Shown here piece after piece: positions 1 to 7,668 of a stretch of 64,000 bases of DNA; position 1 is the first letter of the stretch; every line of letters starts with the position of its first letter. The translations under genes and the position numbers were made by a program. This stretch comes from Gammaproteobacteria bacterium. GTDB taxonomy: Bacteria; Pseudomonadota; Gammaproteobacteria; Pseudomonadales; Azotimanducaceae. Where the stretch lies: NCBI GenBank assembly GCA_009846005.1, contig VXYL01000013.1:1-64000 (forward strand), read 5' to 3'. The notes under the pieces are model-generated. The model was not told the DNA's origin, made no database searches, and saw only the letters and a list, made by a program, of their open reading frames with translations.

Positions 1-127
1 CCGCCTTCTGCTCCGCGAGCTGCGGGTGCAGGGGCTTCTCGTCGTCCAGCTCGTCCCCGGCTACAGCGAACGCGACTGACACTGCGGCAAGAGCGATGGC
101 CGGCAGCCCGGAGGTTGTTCGGTTCAA
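1..127 (-). CDS. 5' end of an exported protein of unknown function (partial)
   Basis: Only the first 42 codons lie in the window; the gene runs off the left edge. Read on the minus strand from a TTG at 127, the product starts with a short polar stretch, then a hydrophobic run rich in Ala, Val and Leu ending in a plausible signal peptidase site (SVAFAVAGDE), then a charged segment. A purine-rich GAGGGG lies about 12 bases upstream of the TTG. There is no in-frame ATG close by. The family cannot be recognised from so little sequence, and the start codon is a judgement. Confidence 0.45.
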   Translation of the reverse strand, partial: MNRTTSGLPAIALAAVSVAFAVAGDELDDEKPLHPQLAEQKA

Positions 128-129
128 TT

Positions 130-582
130 TCTGTTTTCCCCTCGGTTGCGTTTTTCGTTTTGGGATTTCCGTGCGACATGGACAATAGCGTCGACACTCG
201 ACGGACAGAAATGATAAATCCGGTAGTCGGAGAGCCGGACCCGCAGCTCGTTGATTCAGTTGGAGTTTCCGTGCGAAAAAAAACGTTCGACGGGTGCAGC
301 CCGCGCGGTAGCGGGAAAATCCGAGCTCCGCAAGCCCTAGAATTGCATGGCCAAGTCGCGAGGCGGCACTTCGCGGTCGCGCGCCGGATTTGCGACCCCT
401 CGCGCCGGGACGGGAGCCCGTCCCTACGGACTGCCCGGCACGCAATGGAAACGCCGTAGGGGCGGGGCTTGTCCCCGCCCGCGCCGGGACACGTCGCTCC
501 TGCGGAAACGGGACGGGACAAGCCCGTCCCCTACGGTGCGTTCCGGACAGGCCGGTGCTGTTTGGGGAATGGGACGGCGGAC
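130..582. other. Intergenic stretch without a convincing gene
   Basis: The left part (130-310) is locally AT-rich, with runs such as GTTTTTCGTTTTG and CGAAAAAAAACG, and probably holds the promoter of the leftward gene at 1-127. The right part (405-536) holds three copies of the palindromic GTAGGGG/CCCCTAC repeat family. Short reading frames here follow the repeats and lack a ribosome site or recognisable domain. Confidence 0.6.
405..536. repeat. Three intergenic palindromic repeats
   Basis: Three imperfect hairpin units lie at 405-429, 456-480 and 509-536. The last contains GACGGGACAAGCCCGTC followed by CCCTACGG; the second is the reverse orientation with GGGGCGGGGCTTGTCCCC. The same motif recurs intergenically across the window. 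This cluster sits just beyond the 3' end of the Rieske gene. Confidence 0.85.
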
Positions 583-1128
583 TTAGGGCGGCTCCGGCCC
601 AACGCGCCGCGAAAAGCCGCCGGCGACGCGGAGTGCGCCATCCGTCAACTCGACCTTCAACATTGCCAGCGGTTTCGGCGCAGGGCCGTTGACGACCCGG
701 GCGGCGTCGGCGACATCGAACTCGGAACCGTGACAGGGGCAGACCAGACGTCCGGCGTCCGGGTTCCAGCCGTTTACTTCGCAGCCAGTGTGGGTACAGG
801 CCGCGGAGTAGACGACGATAGAGTCCGGCGGCAAAGCGATGGCGTAGCGCTGCGCCCTTGGCGTGAGCCGTTCGGTGGGCAATCGCAACACCGACACCTG
901 GTTGTGTAGCGAGCCGTCCCGGACGATGCCGGTCGACGGTTCCTTGGGAAACGCCGAGACGGGCTCGGACGGGACATCCTGGGGCGCGATGAGCGTACCT
1001 GCCCGCTCGCCGAAGGCATGCACCAGCACATCGCCCACCTGGGGTTTGAGGCGCCGCGGCTTCGCCGCCGAGACCGGGCGAGCGAGCGGCAGCGCGGCGC
1101 TACCGGCAATCAGGCGGCGTCGGTTCAT
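583..1128 (-). CDS. Rieske [2Fe-2S] protein with twin-arginine-like signal
   Basis: The 181-residue protein starts MNRRRLIAGSAALPLA, a twin-arginine-like signal for export of a folded iron-sulfur protein. The C-terminal half carries both Rieske cluster motifs, CTHTGC and CPCHGS, giving the two Cys and two His ligands, so it should carry electrons outside the cytoplasm. I chose the ATG at 1128 because it opens the signal directly; an upstream start at 1188 would add 20 residues in front of it. No cytochrome b, oxidase or oxygenase subunit lies beside it, so its partner is unknown. It is divergent from glyA. Confidence 0.85.
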   Translation of the reverse strand: MNRRRLIAGSAALPLARPVSAAKPRRLKPQVGDVLVHAFGERAGTLIAPQDVPSEPVSAFPKEPSTGIVRDGSLHNQVSVLRLPTERLTPRAQRYAIALPPDSIVVYSAACTHTGCEVNGWNPDAGRLVCPCHGSEFDVADAARVVNGPAPKPLAMLKVELTDGALRVAGGFSRRVGPEPP

Positions 1129-1232
1129 CGATGAAGCGGCGAGTGCGTGGCATGCGCCAACGTAATGTCCCGGTTGCGGCTCGCGCAATGCGTGGTCGGT
1201 GATTTCGGTTTAGTCTATCAAGCCATCGGGCG

Positions 1233-1261
1233 ACGACCCGAGCCCGACGGTGGCTCGTCGT
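1233..1261 (+). promoter_or_regulatory. Hairpin in the glyA leader
   Basis: An inverted repeat of ten base pairs with a two-base bulge lies about 30 bases before the glyA start: ACGAC-CC-GAGCC, loop CGACGGT, GGCTCGTCGT. There is no T-run behind it, so it is not an ordinary terminator. It does not resemble a glycine riboswitch. Its role is unknown. Confidence 0.35.
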
Positions 1262-1291
1262 TCCGGACAAGTTGCTCGAGGAAGCTACGCC

Positions 1292-2596
1292 ATGTCACTC
1301 AGTCACTCCGCAGCGGGCGCCGAGGCGAGCCGGCGCAATCGTCTCCGATTGGCGGACTCCGACCCCGAAATCCATGCCGCCCTTGACGGCGAGGAAGCGC
1401 GCCAACGTGCCGGGATCGAGCTGATCCCGTCCGAGAACTACACGTACCCGGAAGTGCTGGCGGCGCTTGGTTCGGTGTTCACGAACAAGTACTCCGAGGG
1501 CTATCCCGGGCGGCGCTACTACGGCGGTCAGGAGTTCACGGACGTGATCGAGCGCAGCGCACGCAACCGGGCCCGGCAGATCTTCGGTGCCGAACACGCC
1601 AACGTGCAGCCGCTCTCCGGTGCACCGATGAATGCCGCGGTGTACCTGGCGATGCTCGAGCCCGGCGACACCGTGCTCGGCATGGACCTGTCCCACGGCG
1701 GCCACCTCACCCATGGCGCGCCGGTGTCGCACATGGGCACGCTCTACAACTGGATTCGCTACAAGTCGGACCCATCGAGGGAGGGCCGGATCGACTTCGA
1801 CGAACTGCGCGACACCGCCCGCAAACACCGGCCCAAGATGGTGGTGTGCGGATACTCGTCCTATCCCCGGGACTACGACTACGCCAAGTTCAAGGCGGTG
1901 GCCGACGAGGTCGGTGCCTTGACCATGGCCGACGTCTCGCATATCGGTGGCCTGATTGCCGGCGGCGTCATGGCCAATCCCTGCGACTACGGCTTCGATT
2001 TCGTGACCACCACGACGCACAAGTCGCTGCGCGGTCCCCGGGGCGGCATGATTCTGACCAAGAGAGATTTTCGGCGCGACATCGACCGCTCCGTGTTCCC
2101 GGGATTGCAGGGCGGTCCGCACATGAACCAGGTGGCGGGCGTGGCCATCGCTTTGGGAAAAGCGCTCGAGCCCGAGTTCGCGGTCTACGCGCGGCGGGTG
2201 CTCGACAACGCGCGCGTGCTCGCCGACGCGCTTATGGCCGGGGGCGCGAAGCTGGTCACCGGCGGCACCGAGAACCACCTGATGGTGCTCGACTGCATCG
2301 CGAGTTTCGGCATCGACGGTCGCCTTGCCGAGGAAGCCCTAGACGCCGTCTCGATCACCTGCAACAAGCAGGTCGTTCCCGACGACCCGAACCCGCCGCT
2401 CCGTCCCAGCGGCATCCGCTTAGGAACGCCTGCGGCGACGACGCGCGGCATGGTGGCCCCGGAGATGCGCCTCTTGGGGAGCTGGATCGTGGATGCGCTG
2501 AGCAACCACGACGACGAGTCAACGCTGCGACGGATTAAGGGCGAAGTGGAAGAGACCTGCTCGCGGTTCCCGGTGCCGGGTATTGACGCCGTCTAA
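1292..2596 (+). CDS. glyA: Serine hydroxymethyltransferase
   Basis: The 434-residue protein is a full-length PLP enzyme that interconverts serine and glycine and charges tetrahydrofolate with a one-carbon unit in the cytoplasm. Visible motifs are IPSENYTYPEV, NKYSEGYPGRRYYGG, SHGGHLTHG and the PLP lysine in TTTTHKSLRGPRGG. The cofactor aspartate motif reads DVSHIGGLIAGG, a variant of the commoner DMAHIAGL. The ATG at 1292 follows a GAGGAAG ribosome site by seven bases, better supported than the upstream in-frame start at 1250. Its end overlaps the convergent GyrI-like gene by four bases. Confidence 0.96.
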   Translation: MSLSHSAAGAEASRRNRLRLADSDPEIHAALDGEEARQRAGIELIPSENYTYPEVLAALGSVFTNKYSEGYPGRRYYGGQEFTDVIERSARNRARQIFGAEHANVQPLSGAPMNAAVYLAMLEPGDTVLGMDLSHGGHLTHGAPVSHMGTLYNWIRYKSDPSREGRIDFDELRDTARKHRPKMVVCGYSSYPRDYDYAKFKAVADEVGALTMADVSHIGGLIAGGVMANPCDYGFDFVTTTTHKSLRGPRGGMILTKRDFRRDIDRSVFPGLQGGPHMNQVAGVAIALGKALEPEFAVYARRVLDNARVLADALMAGGAKLVTGGTENHLMVLDCIASFGIDGRLAEEALDAVSITCNKQVVPDDPNPPLRPSGIRLGTPAATTRGMVAPEMRLLGSWIVDALSNHDDESTLRRIKGEVEETCSRFPVPGIDAV

Positions 2597-3045
2597 GCGA
2601 TGAGGTGATACACGTCCGTGCGCCGCTTGGCGGGATCCTCTTCCCAGTCCCCGTAGATCTCCCAGCATCGGCCGGCGAGGGTGTGGCCGTTTTCTCGGCA
2701 CCAGGAAACCAGCGCCTGGTTGACGCGGGGTAGCTCCGCGTAGTCGCCCCTATGGACGGCGCAGGCCGCCTTGCCCGCCGGGGTGCGCGAACAGACGATC
2801 TCGTCGGTGGCTGCGAACGACGCGGGCACCTGAACGCCGATCTCGACATCGATTTCGCCGCCGGACGGCGTTCCGTAGAGCCAGATGTTGTGGCCGAAGC
2901 CTTCGATGCCGTTGGTGCGTATGAACGCCCAGACGCGGTCCATCAGCGGGAAGATCTTGTCGGGTATGTCCGTCATGGCAAGCCGCGCCCTGACGGCGGC
3001 CATGGGGCGTTCTTCGACCTCGACGAGTTCGACTTCAAGGGTCAT
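2593..3045 (-). CDS. GyrI-like small-molecule-binding domain protein
   Basis: This 150-residue cytoplasmic protein resembles the free-standing effector-binding (GyrI/AraC_E_bind) domain: VEVEERPMAAVRARL near the start, a central IGVQVPASF strand, and a late WEIYGDWEED segment as in the family. No DNA-binding domain is present. Its ATG overlaps the TGA of the ankyrin gene as ATGA (3042-3045), so it is translationally coupled and probably ends the long minus-strand operon. The family binds small ligands or inhibits gyrase; the ligand here cannot be inferred. Confidence 0.75.
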   Translation of the reverse strand: MTLEVELVEVEERPMAAVRARLAMTDIPDKIFPLMDRVWAFIRTNGIEGFGHNIWLYGTPSGGEIDVEIGVQVPASFAATDEIVCSRTPAGKAACAVHRGDYAELPRVNQALVSWCRENGHTLAGRCWEIYGDWEEDPAKRRTDVYHLIA

Positions 3046-4127
3046 GGGGTCTCCGGCGGATTGGCGATTGCGTTGAGTTCGGCGACAAGCTCCGAGGACG
3101 CGCCCGCGATGCGTCGGATGTGTCCCCAGTTCTCGGTGCTGGGTCGGGCGCCCGCTTCGATTAGACACCGCAACGAGGCTGGCCGCCAGGCGTGGATGGC
3201 GTAGCCCAGCGGACTTTCGTGGCCTTGGCCATCGAGTCGCGTCGGGTCGGACGCGAGAAATCCGCGCAGGGCTTGCAGATCCTCCAGGACGATCGCCGCC
3301 TCGATGGTCATCGGTGCGCCGTGCCGCACCAGCACACGGACGATCTCGGTGTCGCATTCCTGGGAGAGGGTGTGCAAGCAGGCCGTGGACAGCGGCGTCT
3401 GACCATCCCGCGCCGCGATGTTCGGATCCGCACCCCGGGCGAGCAGTGCGCTCACGGCGTCGCCGTGGTTGTTGCGCGCGGCGATGAACAGCGGCGTTCG
3501 ACCCTGATCGTCGGATGTGTTCGCCGAGGCGCCCGCATCGAGTGCAGCGACGATTCCGTTGGCGTCGCCCATTGCGGCGAGCGCCAATAGATCGACGGCG
3601 GCGCCGTGGCTGCGCAGTATCTCGACCACCGCGGCGGCGGGTTCGCGCTTCCACGGACCGGCGTGCAACGCCTTGGCGAGAGGCGATTCGCCGCGATGAT
3701 CGAGGGCGTCGACCGGGGCGCCGCGTTCGCACAGCGCGGCGGCCAATGCCGCGTTGCCGCGTTCGGCGGCATGGTGCAGGGGTGTCGCGCCGTGTTCGTC
3801 GGCGTCGTGTACGGCGGCGGGCGTGGCGGTCAGAAGCGTCTTGGCGAGATCGTTGGCTTGAATCAACGCGCAGGTCGCGAGGTCCGGCACGACCCCGTCG
3901 GCGAGCATCCGTTCGACGACGCTGCGGTAGCGTTCGGTGCGTCCGGAGTAGCCGTAAAGAGCGATGCGCCGGAGGATGCGGTTGGCGACTGCTGCATCGG
4001 TCGTCGGCCAGTCCACCGACGACGCGACGGCCGCGAGTCGCGTCGCGTCCTCGGCATCGAGCGCGGCGTCGACGCCTGCTTCGATTGAAGCCACACGCGC
4101 CACTACGCGACGCACTTCTGCAGACAC
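3042..4127 (-). CDS. Ankyrin-repeat protein
   Basis: A 361-residue protein without signal peptide. Ankyrin units are clear at about residues 112-142 (HGATPLHHAAERGN), 144-178, 207-237 (QGRTPLFIAARNNHGDAVSALLARGADPN) and 240-272, with a degenerate one near 303-330. The first 100 residues are helical and unlike ankyrin repeats. Such proteins are interaction scaffolds. The start overlaps the 3' end of the potassium channel gene by 25 bases, and it is coupled to the GyrI-like gene downstream, so it probably works with the channel or the membrane cluster. A later start is possible. No binding partner can be named. Confidence 0.8.
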   Translation of the reverse strand: MSAEVRRVVARVASIEAGVDAALDAEDATRLAAVASSVDWPTTDAAVANRILRRIALYGYSGRTERYRSVVERMLADGVVPDLATCALIQANDLAKTLLTATPAAVHDADEHGATPLHHAAERGNAALAAALCERGAPVDALDHRGESPLAKALHAGPWKREPAAAVVEILRSHGAAVDLLALAAMGDANGIVAALDAGASANTSDDQGRTPLFIAARNNHGDAVSALLARGADPNIAARDGQTPLSTACLHTLSQECDTEIVRVLVRHGAPMTIEAAIVLEDLQALRGFLASDPTRLDGQGHESPLGYAIHAWRPASLRCLIEAGARPSTENWGHIRRIAGASSELVAELNAIANPPETP

Positions 4128-5203
4128 GCTTCGATGGCTTCCTGCGTAACCTCGGCGGCATCCTTGATGAGCGTGATGATGCCCTCGCCCGAGCAGACCG
4201 AATCCGGCGTCGGATTGGTGTGCACGCCGTTGGCGTCGACGTAGCCCATCGGCAGTCCGGCGCCGCCCTGGACGAACTGGGACACCACGTCGCGCCAGCG
4301 TAGGTTCGAGAACTCGGCGTTGAACCGCGCCAGGCGGTCGGCTTCGTGGGTGAACAGGTTCTCCAGCACGCGCTCGGTGCCCGGCTCGATCATCGCCCTC
4401 ACGACAATCTCGGGGTAGGCGCGAACCGGACGCACGACGGTGTTCGCCCCGGCGTCGAGCAGGCGTTGCCGGTTGCCGTCGTCCACCGCTTCGGCAACGA
4501 TGCTTGCCACGGTTCCGATATCGCCGATACGGCTCAGAATGTCGTAGGTCAGGGCATCGGCGCGGGGGTCGTTGGACTCGCCGGCGATGATGACGATGTG
4601 CCGGGCGGTGCGAACGTTCGCGGTGCGCAGGTTCTCGGTGTTCTCGGCGACGGCGGTGTAGTGGGTTACCCCCTCGTTGACAAGGGACGTCGGCAGACCT
4701 TCGGGAAAGGCGGTCGTTAAGAGTTGCACCGGTATGTCCGCCAGCTCCGGCGTGTTGCGGACATCGGCGACGAATCGGGTCAGGTAGGCCTCCGGATGCT
4801 CAGCGGGGACGTTGATGACGAGCAGGTGATCCTTCATGTTTTTCCATTCCAGTTGACCGCGGCGGCGGCGGTCGCGTTGCAGGGCGCGGTAGTCGAAGAC
4901 GTCGGTGGCGATCTGCGCCAAGAGAAATATGCCGAACACGTACATGCACAGCGTGGTGGCCGTACGACCAACGGCGGATTCGGCGGAGATGTCGCCGTAG
5001 CCCACCGTGGTGGCCGTGGTGATGGTCAGCCAGACCGCGTCGCCGAGACCGAATCCTTCGGCCGCCATCATCACGAACACGTGGATCGCGAACAGGATGA
5101 AGAACAGGCCGATGGCGCGAATCAGCCGGCGTCGGATGGCCCCGGCGATGTGGCGCGAGAAGCGGAAGTAGCGCCTGCGTACGAACCAGCGGGCAACGAT
5201 CAT
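4103..5203 (-). CDS. Two-helix potassium channel with RCK/TrkA-N domain
   Basis: A 366-residue protein starting MIVARWFVRR. A basic N-terminus is followed by one transmembrane helix (about 27-47), a pore loop with the selectivity filter TTVGYGD (65-71) and a second helix (about 80-104). After a basic linker, the cytoplasmic part (about 122-350) looks like an RCK/TrkA-N nucleotide-binding module, with HLLVINVPAE and VIIAGESNDPRADAL. It should form a ligand-gated K+ channel in the inner membrane. I chose 5203 because an upstream extension to 5308 lies inside the preceding gene and is not membrane-like. Potassium channels are known neighbours of YjfI/PspA/DUF350 clusters. Confidence 0.88.
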   Translation of the reverse strand: MIVARWFVRRRYFRFSRHIAGAIRRRLIRAIGLFFILFAIHVFVMMAAEGFGLGDAVWLTITTATTVGYGDISAESAVGRTATTLCMYVFGIFLLAQIATDVFDYRALQRDRRRRGQLEWKNMKDHLLVINVPAEHPEAYLTRFVADVRNTPELADIPVQLLTTAFPEGLPTSLVNEGVTHYTAVAENTENLRTANVRTARHIVIIAGESNDPRADALTYDILSRIGDIGTVASIVAEAVDDGNRQRLLDAGANTVVRPVRAYPEIVVRAMIEPGTERVLENLFTHEADRLARFNAEFSNLRWRDVVSQFVQGGAGLPMGYVDANGVHTNPTPDSVCSGEGIITLIKDAAEVTQEAIEACLQKCVA

Positions 5204-5207
5204 CGAC

Positions 5208-5612
5208 TTATCGGGAGGCTGTCCCGGAGTCTTGCGGCTTGGCGAAGTGGCGGCGAACCTCCTCGATGACGTGGCGCTTGAGTTCCCGGGCATCCGGCTG
5301 TTGCCCATAGCGAACCGCGAGCGTTTCCAGATCGGCGGTGCTGAACGACAGGCTGATGCGCGGACGTTGAATCTCGGCGTGGGACAGGCCCACGAGGCTG
5401 CGTACGAAGTCCGACGGAGAGAGGTTCTCCTGGGCGGCGGCCACGCGGATGTCGTGCATCAGCGACTGCTGGAACTCGAAGTGGACCTGGATTTTCTTGA
5501 GCGCATGGCGCTCTGCCTGGAACCGGGCAGCCTCGGGCCTCGGACCCTTCGTCGTGCGGGAAGCCCTCCGCCTGTTCGGTGTCGGAATCGAAGCCCGCTC
5601 CGAATCAACCAT
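5208..5612 (-). CDS. Small basic protein with a ribbon-helix-helix-like segment
   Basis: A 134-residue protein with a basic, low-complexity N-terminus (to about residue 35). A central segment, IQVHFEFQQSLMHDIR followed by AAAQENLSPSDFVRSLVGL, has the strand-helix-helix spacing of Arc/CopG-type ribbon-helix-helix DNA-binding proteins. The C-terminal half is charged and helical. It overlaps the DUF2491 gene by eight bases and sits four bases before the channel gene, so it belongs to the same transcript. It could be the cluster's own regulator or an adaptor. The fold call is from pattern only. Confidence 0.5.
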   Translation of the reverse strand: MVDSERASIPTPNRRRASRTTKGPRPEAARFQAERHALKKIQVHFEFQQSLMHDIRVAAAQENLSPSDFVRSLVGLSHAEIQRPRISLSFSTADLETLAVRYGQQPDARELKRHVIEEVRRHFAKPQDSGTASR

Positions 5613-6261
5613 CGCCGGGCCACATGGCCTCGATGACCTCGGCCCCGCAGTAGACCTCCAGGCTGACGTCGGTGTCGCCGTCGCCCCAGATCTCGACGCT
5701 TAGGCCGAAGCTGTCGTTGCTGCCCTCGCATTCGTGGTAGCGCAGTTCCTCGCTGTCGTCGTCCTGTCGCATGGACAGGGTTTCGCCGCGGCAATCGCGG
5801 TCGTAGTAGAAGCCGACTGCGTCCTTCGTCACCTGGGAATAGCCGTCCGCCAGCCAGCCGGCGTAGCGCTCGAGCGGTTCCTCGACATCCAGCTCCGCGA
5901 ACTCGTCCTCGTCCCACAGCACCGCGAAGGCGTCCTCGTCGAACAGTTTCAAGACGTCCTTGCGCCTCAAGTCGCGACTTAAGCACAACTCGGGCTGCGA
6001 CTCCTTGGGGTCGAGGCCGAGGTAGAACTTGGCGCCGTCTTCGCCGACGAGCGTGAACTGCACTTCGATACCGCTCTCGTACTGGTAGGTCGCAACCGAG
6101 GCGACCTCGAAAGTGCAGCCCTGGACCTCCTCGGGCAGGGCGAGCCGGTGCTTGAACGATACCAAGTCACCGGCGAGGAGATCCGCTGGCCGTTCCAGAC
6201 GCCGTCCCTCCTCCGCCTTGTCACGGCGAAAGCGGCTACGGACTAGCTTGCCGAAAACCAT
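5605..6261 (-). CDS. yjfK: DUF2491 protein, YjfK-like
   Basis: The 218-residue acidic cytoplasmic protein matches YjfK (DUF2491) in length and position: directly downstream of a PspA-like gene that follows a DUF2170 gene, as in Escherichia coli yjfI-yjfJ-yjfK. Visible segments are LLAGDLVSFKHRLALPEEV near residue 30, FTLVGEDGAKFYLGLDP near 70-90, and YGYS-like acidic regions later. No catalytic motif is evident. It is separated from the PspA gene by 146 bases that carry two palindromic repeats, and overlaps the next gene by eight bases. The molecular function of the family is not established. Confidence 0.7.
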   Translation of the reverse strand: MVFGKLVRSRFRRDKAEEGRRLERPADLLAGDLVSFKHRLALPEEVQGCTFEVASVATYQYESGIEVQFTLVGEDGAKFYLGLDPKESQPELCLSRDLRRKDVLKLFDEDAFAVLWDEDEFAELDVEEPLERYAGWLADGYSQVTKDAVGFYYDRDCRGETLSMRQDDDSEELRYHECEGSNDSFGLSVEIWGDGDTDVSLEVYCGAEVIEAMWPGDG

Positions 6262-6282
6262 CAGAGACTCCGTCTATGCCCC

Positions 6283-6375
6283 GTAGGGGCGACGCTTGTC
6301 GTCGCCCGTCCTCGACCGTGTCGTCGTCCAGCGATGTACCGCGTGGTTCGGCCGGGACGGGACAAGCCCGTCCCC
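6283..6375. repeat. Two palindromic repeats inside the yjf operon
   Basis: Two hairpin units occupy most of the gap between the PspA-like gene and yjfK: GTAGGGGCGACGCTTGTCG at 6283-6308 and CCGGGACGGGACAAGCCCG at 6352-6375. They would be transcribed with the operon and could shape mRNA stability or relative expression. Confidence 0.8.
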
Positions 6376-6407
6376 GGCGGCGTTTGCATCGGACACCGTA
6401 GGATGCC

Positions 6408-7100
6408 CTACGCGGTCTTGGCCTTGAGACGCGCCAACACGTCGCTTGCCGCCGGACTTCCGCTGTCGCCGATGCCCTTTTCGCGAAGCTTGGCGTCCAG
6501 GTCGTCGCCGCCTTCCTTGTCAGCCATCCACTCGCCGGCCTGCATTCGGTCCTGCCAGTTCTGCTGCTTCGCCTTGACACGTTCGAGTGCTTTGGCGACA
6601 CGGTGTTCGCTGGAACCGGTGGCGGCGAAATTCGTGGACACGCTCTCGGTGGCGCGCTGCAGTTCCCGCACGGTGCGTACCTTGTCCAGTTCGCGCTTGT
6701 TCTTCTGGATGGTGCGCTCCCTAGCCTTGATCATGGCGTGGACCTTGTTGATCTCCGCATCGAGCGATGCCTGCTCGGAGCCCTTGTCGTTGCGATCGGA
6801 CTCGAGCTCGGCGATGCGCTCGGCGACCTCGGTGGCGAGCGCTTCCTCGCCGCCGTTCAGGGCCGAGAGCGCCTTCTTTTCGTAGTCCGCAATGTCCGCA
6901 TCGAGCACGCCGATCTCCCGTTTCAGACGGATTTCGGTGCCCTTCATGCGGGTCAGGCTCTGCTTCGCCTTGCCGATGGCGGCCTCGGCGTCGCGGATCT
7001 CCTGTTCCAGGATGCGCACGGCGTTGGCGTCGATGACGGCTTCGCCAACCTCGCTGGCGCCGCCGCGCAATGTGGTGAACAAATCTCTCAATACGCTCAT
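6408..7100 (-). CDS. yjfJ: PspA/IM30 family protein, YjfJ-like
   Basis: A 230-residue protein, almost entirely heptad-like coiled coil. It has the family pattern: MSVLRDLFTTLRGGASEVGE at the start, then AIGKAKQSLTRMKGTEIRLKRE and a long charged helix region rich in Glu, Lys and Arg. PspA/IM30 proteins bind stressed inner membrane from the cytoplasm and polymerise as ESCRT-III-like coats. I chose the ATG at 7100, which has an AAAGGAG ribosome site at good spacing, over an in-frame start seven codons upstream. It lies 39 bases after the DUF2170 gene. Its neighbours make it a YjfJ-type paralogue rather than the pspABC member; no pspB, pspC or pspF is present. Confidence 0.9.
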   Translation of the reverse strand: MSVLRDLFTTLRGGASEVGEAVIDANAVRILEQEIRDAEAAIGKAKQSLTRMKGTEIRLKREIGVLDADIADYEKKALSALNGGEEALATEVAERIAELESDRNDKGSEQASLDAEINKVHAMIKARERTIQKNKRELDKVRTVRELQRATESVSTNFAATGSSEHRVAKALERVKAKQQNWQDRMQAGEWMADKEGGDDLDAKLREKGIGDSGSPAASDVLARLKAKTA

Positions 7101-7139
7101 TTCGTAAGCTCCTTTTTCCAAACGAGTCTCAAACGAGTC

Positions 7140-7541
7140 TCAAGCGAGCAGATGCTCGACGACTTCGAGGACATCGACGGCGTTTTCCGCCTGCACCTCG
7201 AGTTCGTGGGCGACGACTTCGAACCGGGTGGACAGCGCCATCGAGCCGAACAGGATGTAGGTGCCACCCTGCAGGCCGATCGACGACAGCGGCACCGCCG
7301 GGCTCAACCGCAGGAACGCTTCGTTCACCTCGTTGATCTTGCCCGGCTGGACCTCCGCCTGGGTGAACAGGGCCGTCACCGACAGCAACTGGGTGTCCGT
7401 CTGCGTCACGTGGATCGGAAACTCGTCGTTGTTGGAACACACGACTTCCAGGATGCCGTCGTCGGTCACAAGCGCATCGAAGGTGGTGCCCTCTTCGCCC
7501 GTATGGCCGTTCAGCCGGTAGGAAAGTTCGTCCAATGTCAT
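7140..7541 (-). CDS. yjfI: DUF2170 protein, YjfI-like
   Basis: A 133-residue acidic cytoplasmic protein matching the DUF2170/YjfI family in length, sequence style (DDGILEVVCSNNDEFPIHVT, LSPAVPLSSIGLQGGTYILFG, EVVAHELEVQAENAVDVLE) and position immediately before a PspA-like gene. Family function is unknown; the consistent pairing with YjfJ suggests it regulates or partners the PspA-like coat. A palindrome and a promoter-like element lie 90-120 bases upstream, so this gene may begin a second transcription unit within the cluster. Confidence 0.82.
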   Translation of the reverse strand: MTLDELSYRLNGHTGEEGTTFDALVTDDGILEVVCSNNDEFPIHVTQTDTQLLSVTALFTQAEVQPGKINEVNEAFLRLSPAVPLSSIGLQGGTYILFGSMALSTRFEVVAHELEVQAENAVDVLEVVEHLLA

Positions 7542-7633
7542 TGCCTAACTCCGTTCTCCTCAAGCGGCGATCAGTGCGATTCGCCGTCCCCGTCGACCCC
7601 GAGATCTTGCGCTCAGTCGACGCTACGTAAAGC

Positions 7634-7662
7634 ACGTTATGACATATTATGTCGTGTGTCAA
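7634..7662 (-). promoter_or_regulatory. Promoter-like element with perfect palindrome upstream of yjfI
   Basis: On the minus strand a consensus -35 box TTGACA (7662-7657) is followed after 17 bases by a weak -10 (TAACGT, 7639-7634). The spacer contains the perfect palindrome GACATA-A-TATGTC (7653-7641), well placed for a repressor. The half site CATATTATGTC recurs at the speD start. The promoter call is weak because of the poor -10; the palindrome itself is exact. Confidence 0.45.
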
Positions 7663-7668
7663 CGGGCA

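Noticed and set aside
1129-1291. Glycine riboswitch upstream of glyA
   Set aside because: The region holds one simple hairpin and lacks the tandem aptamer pattern.
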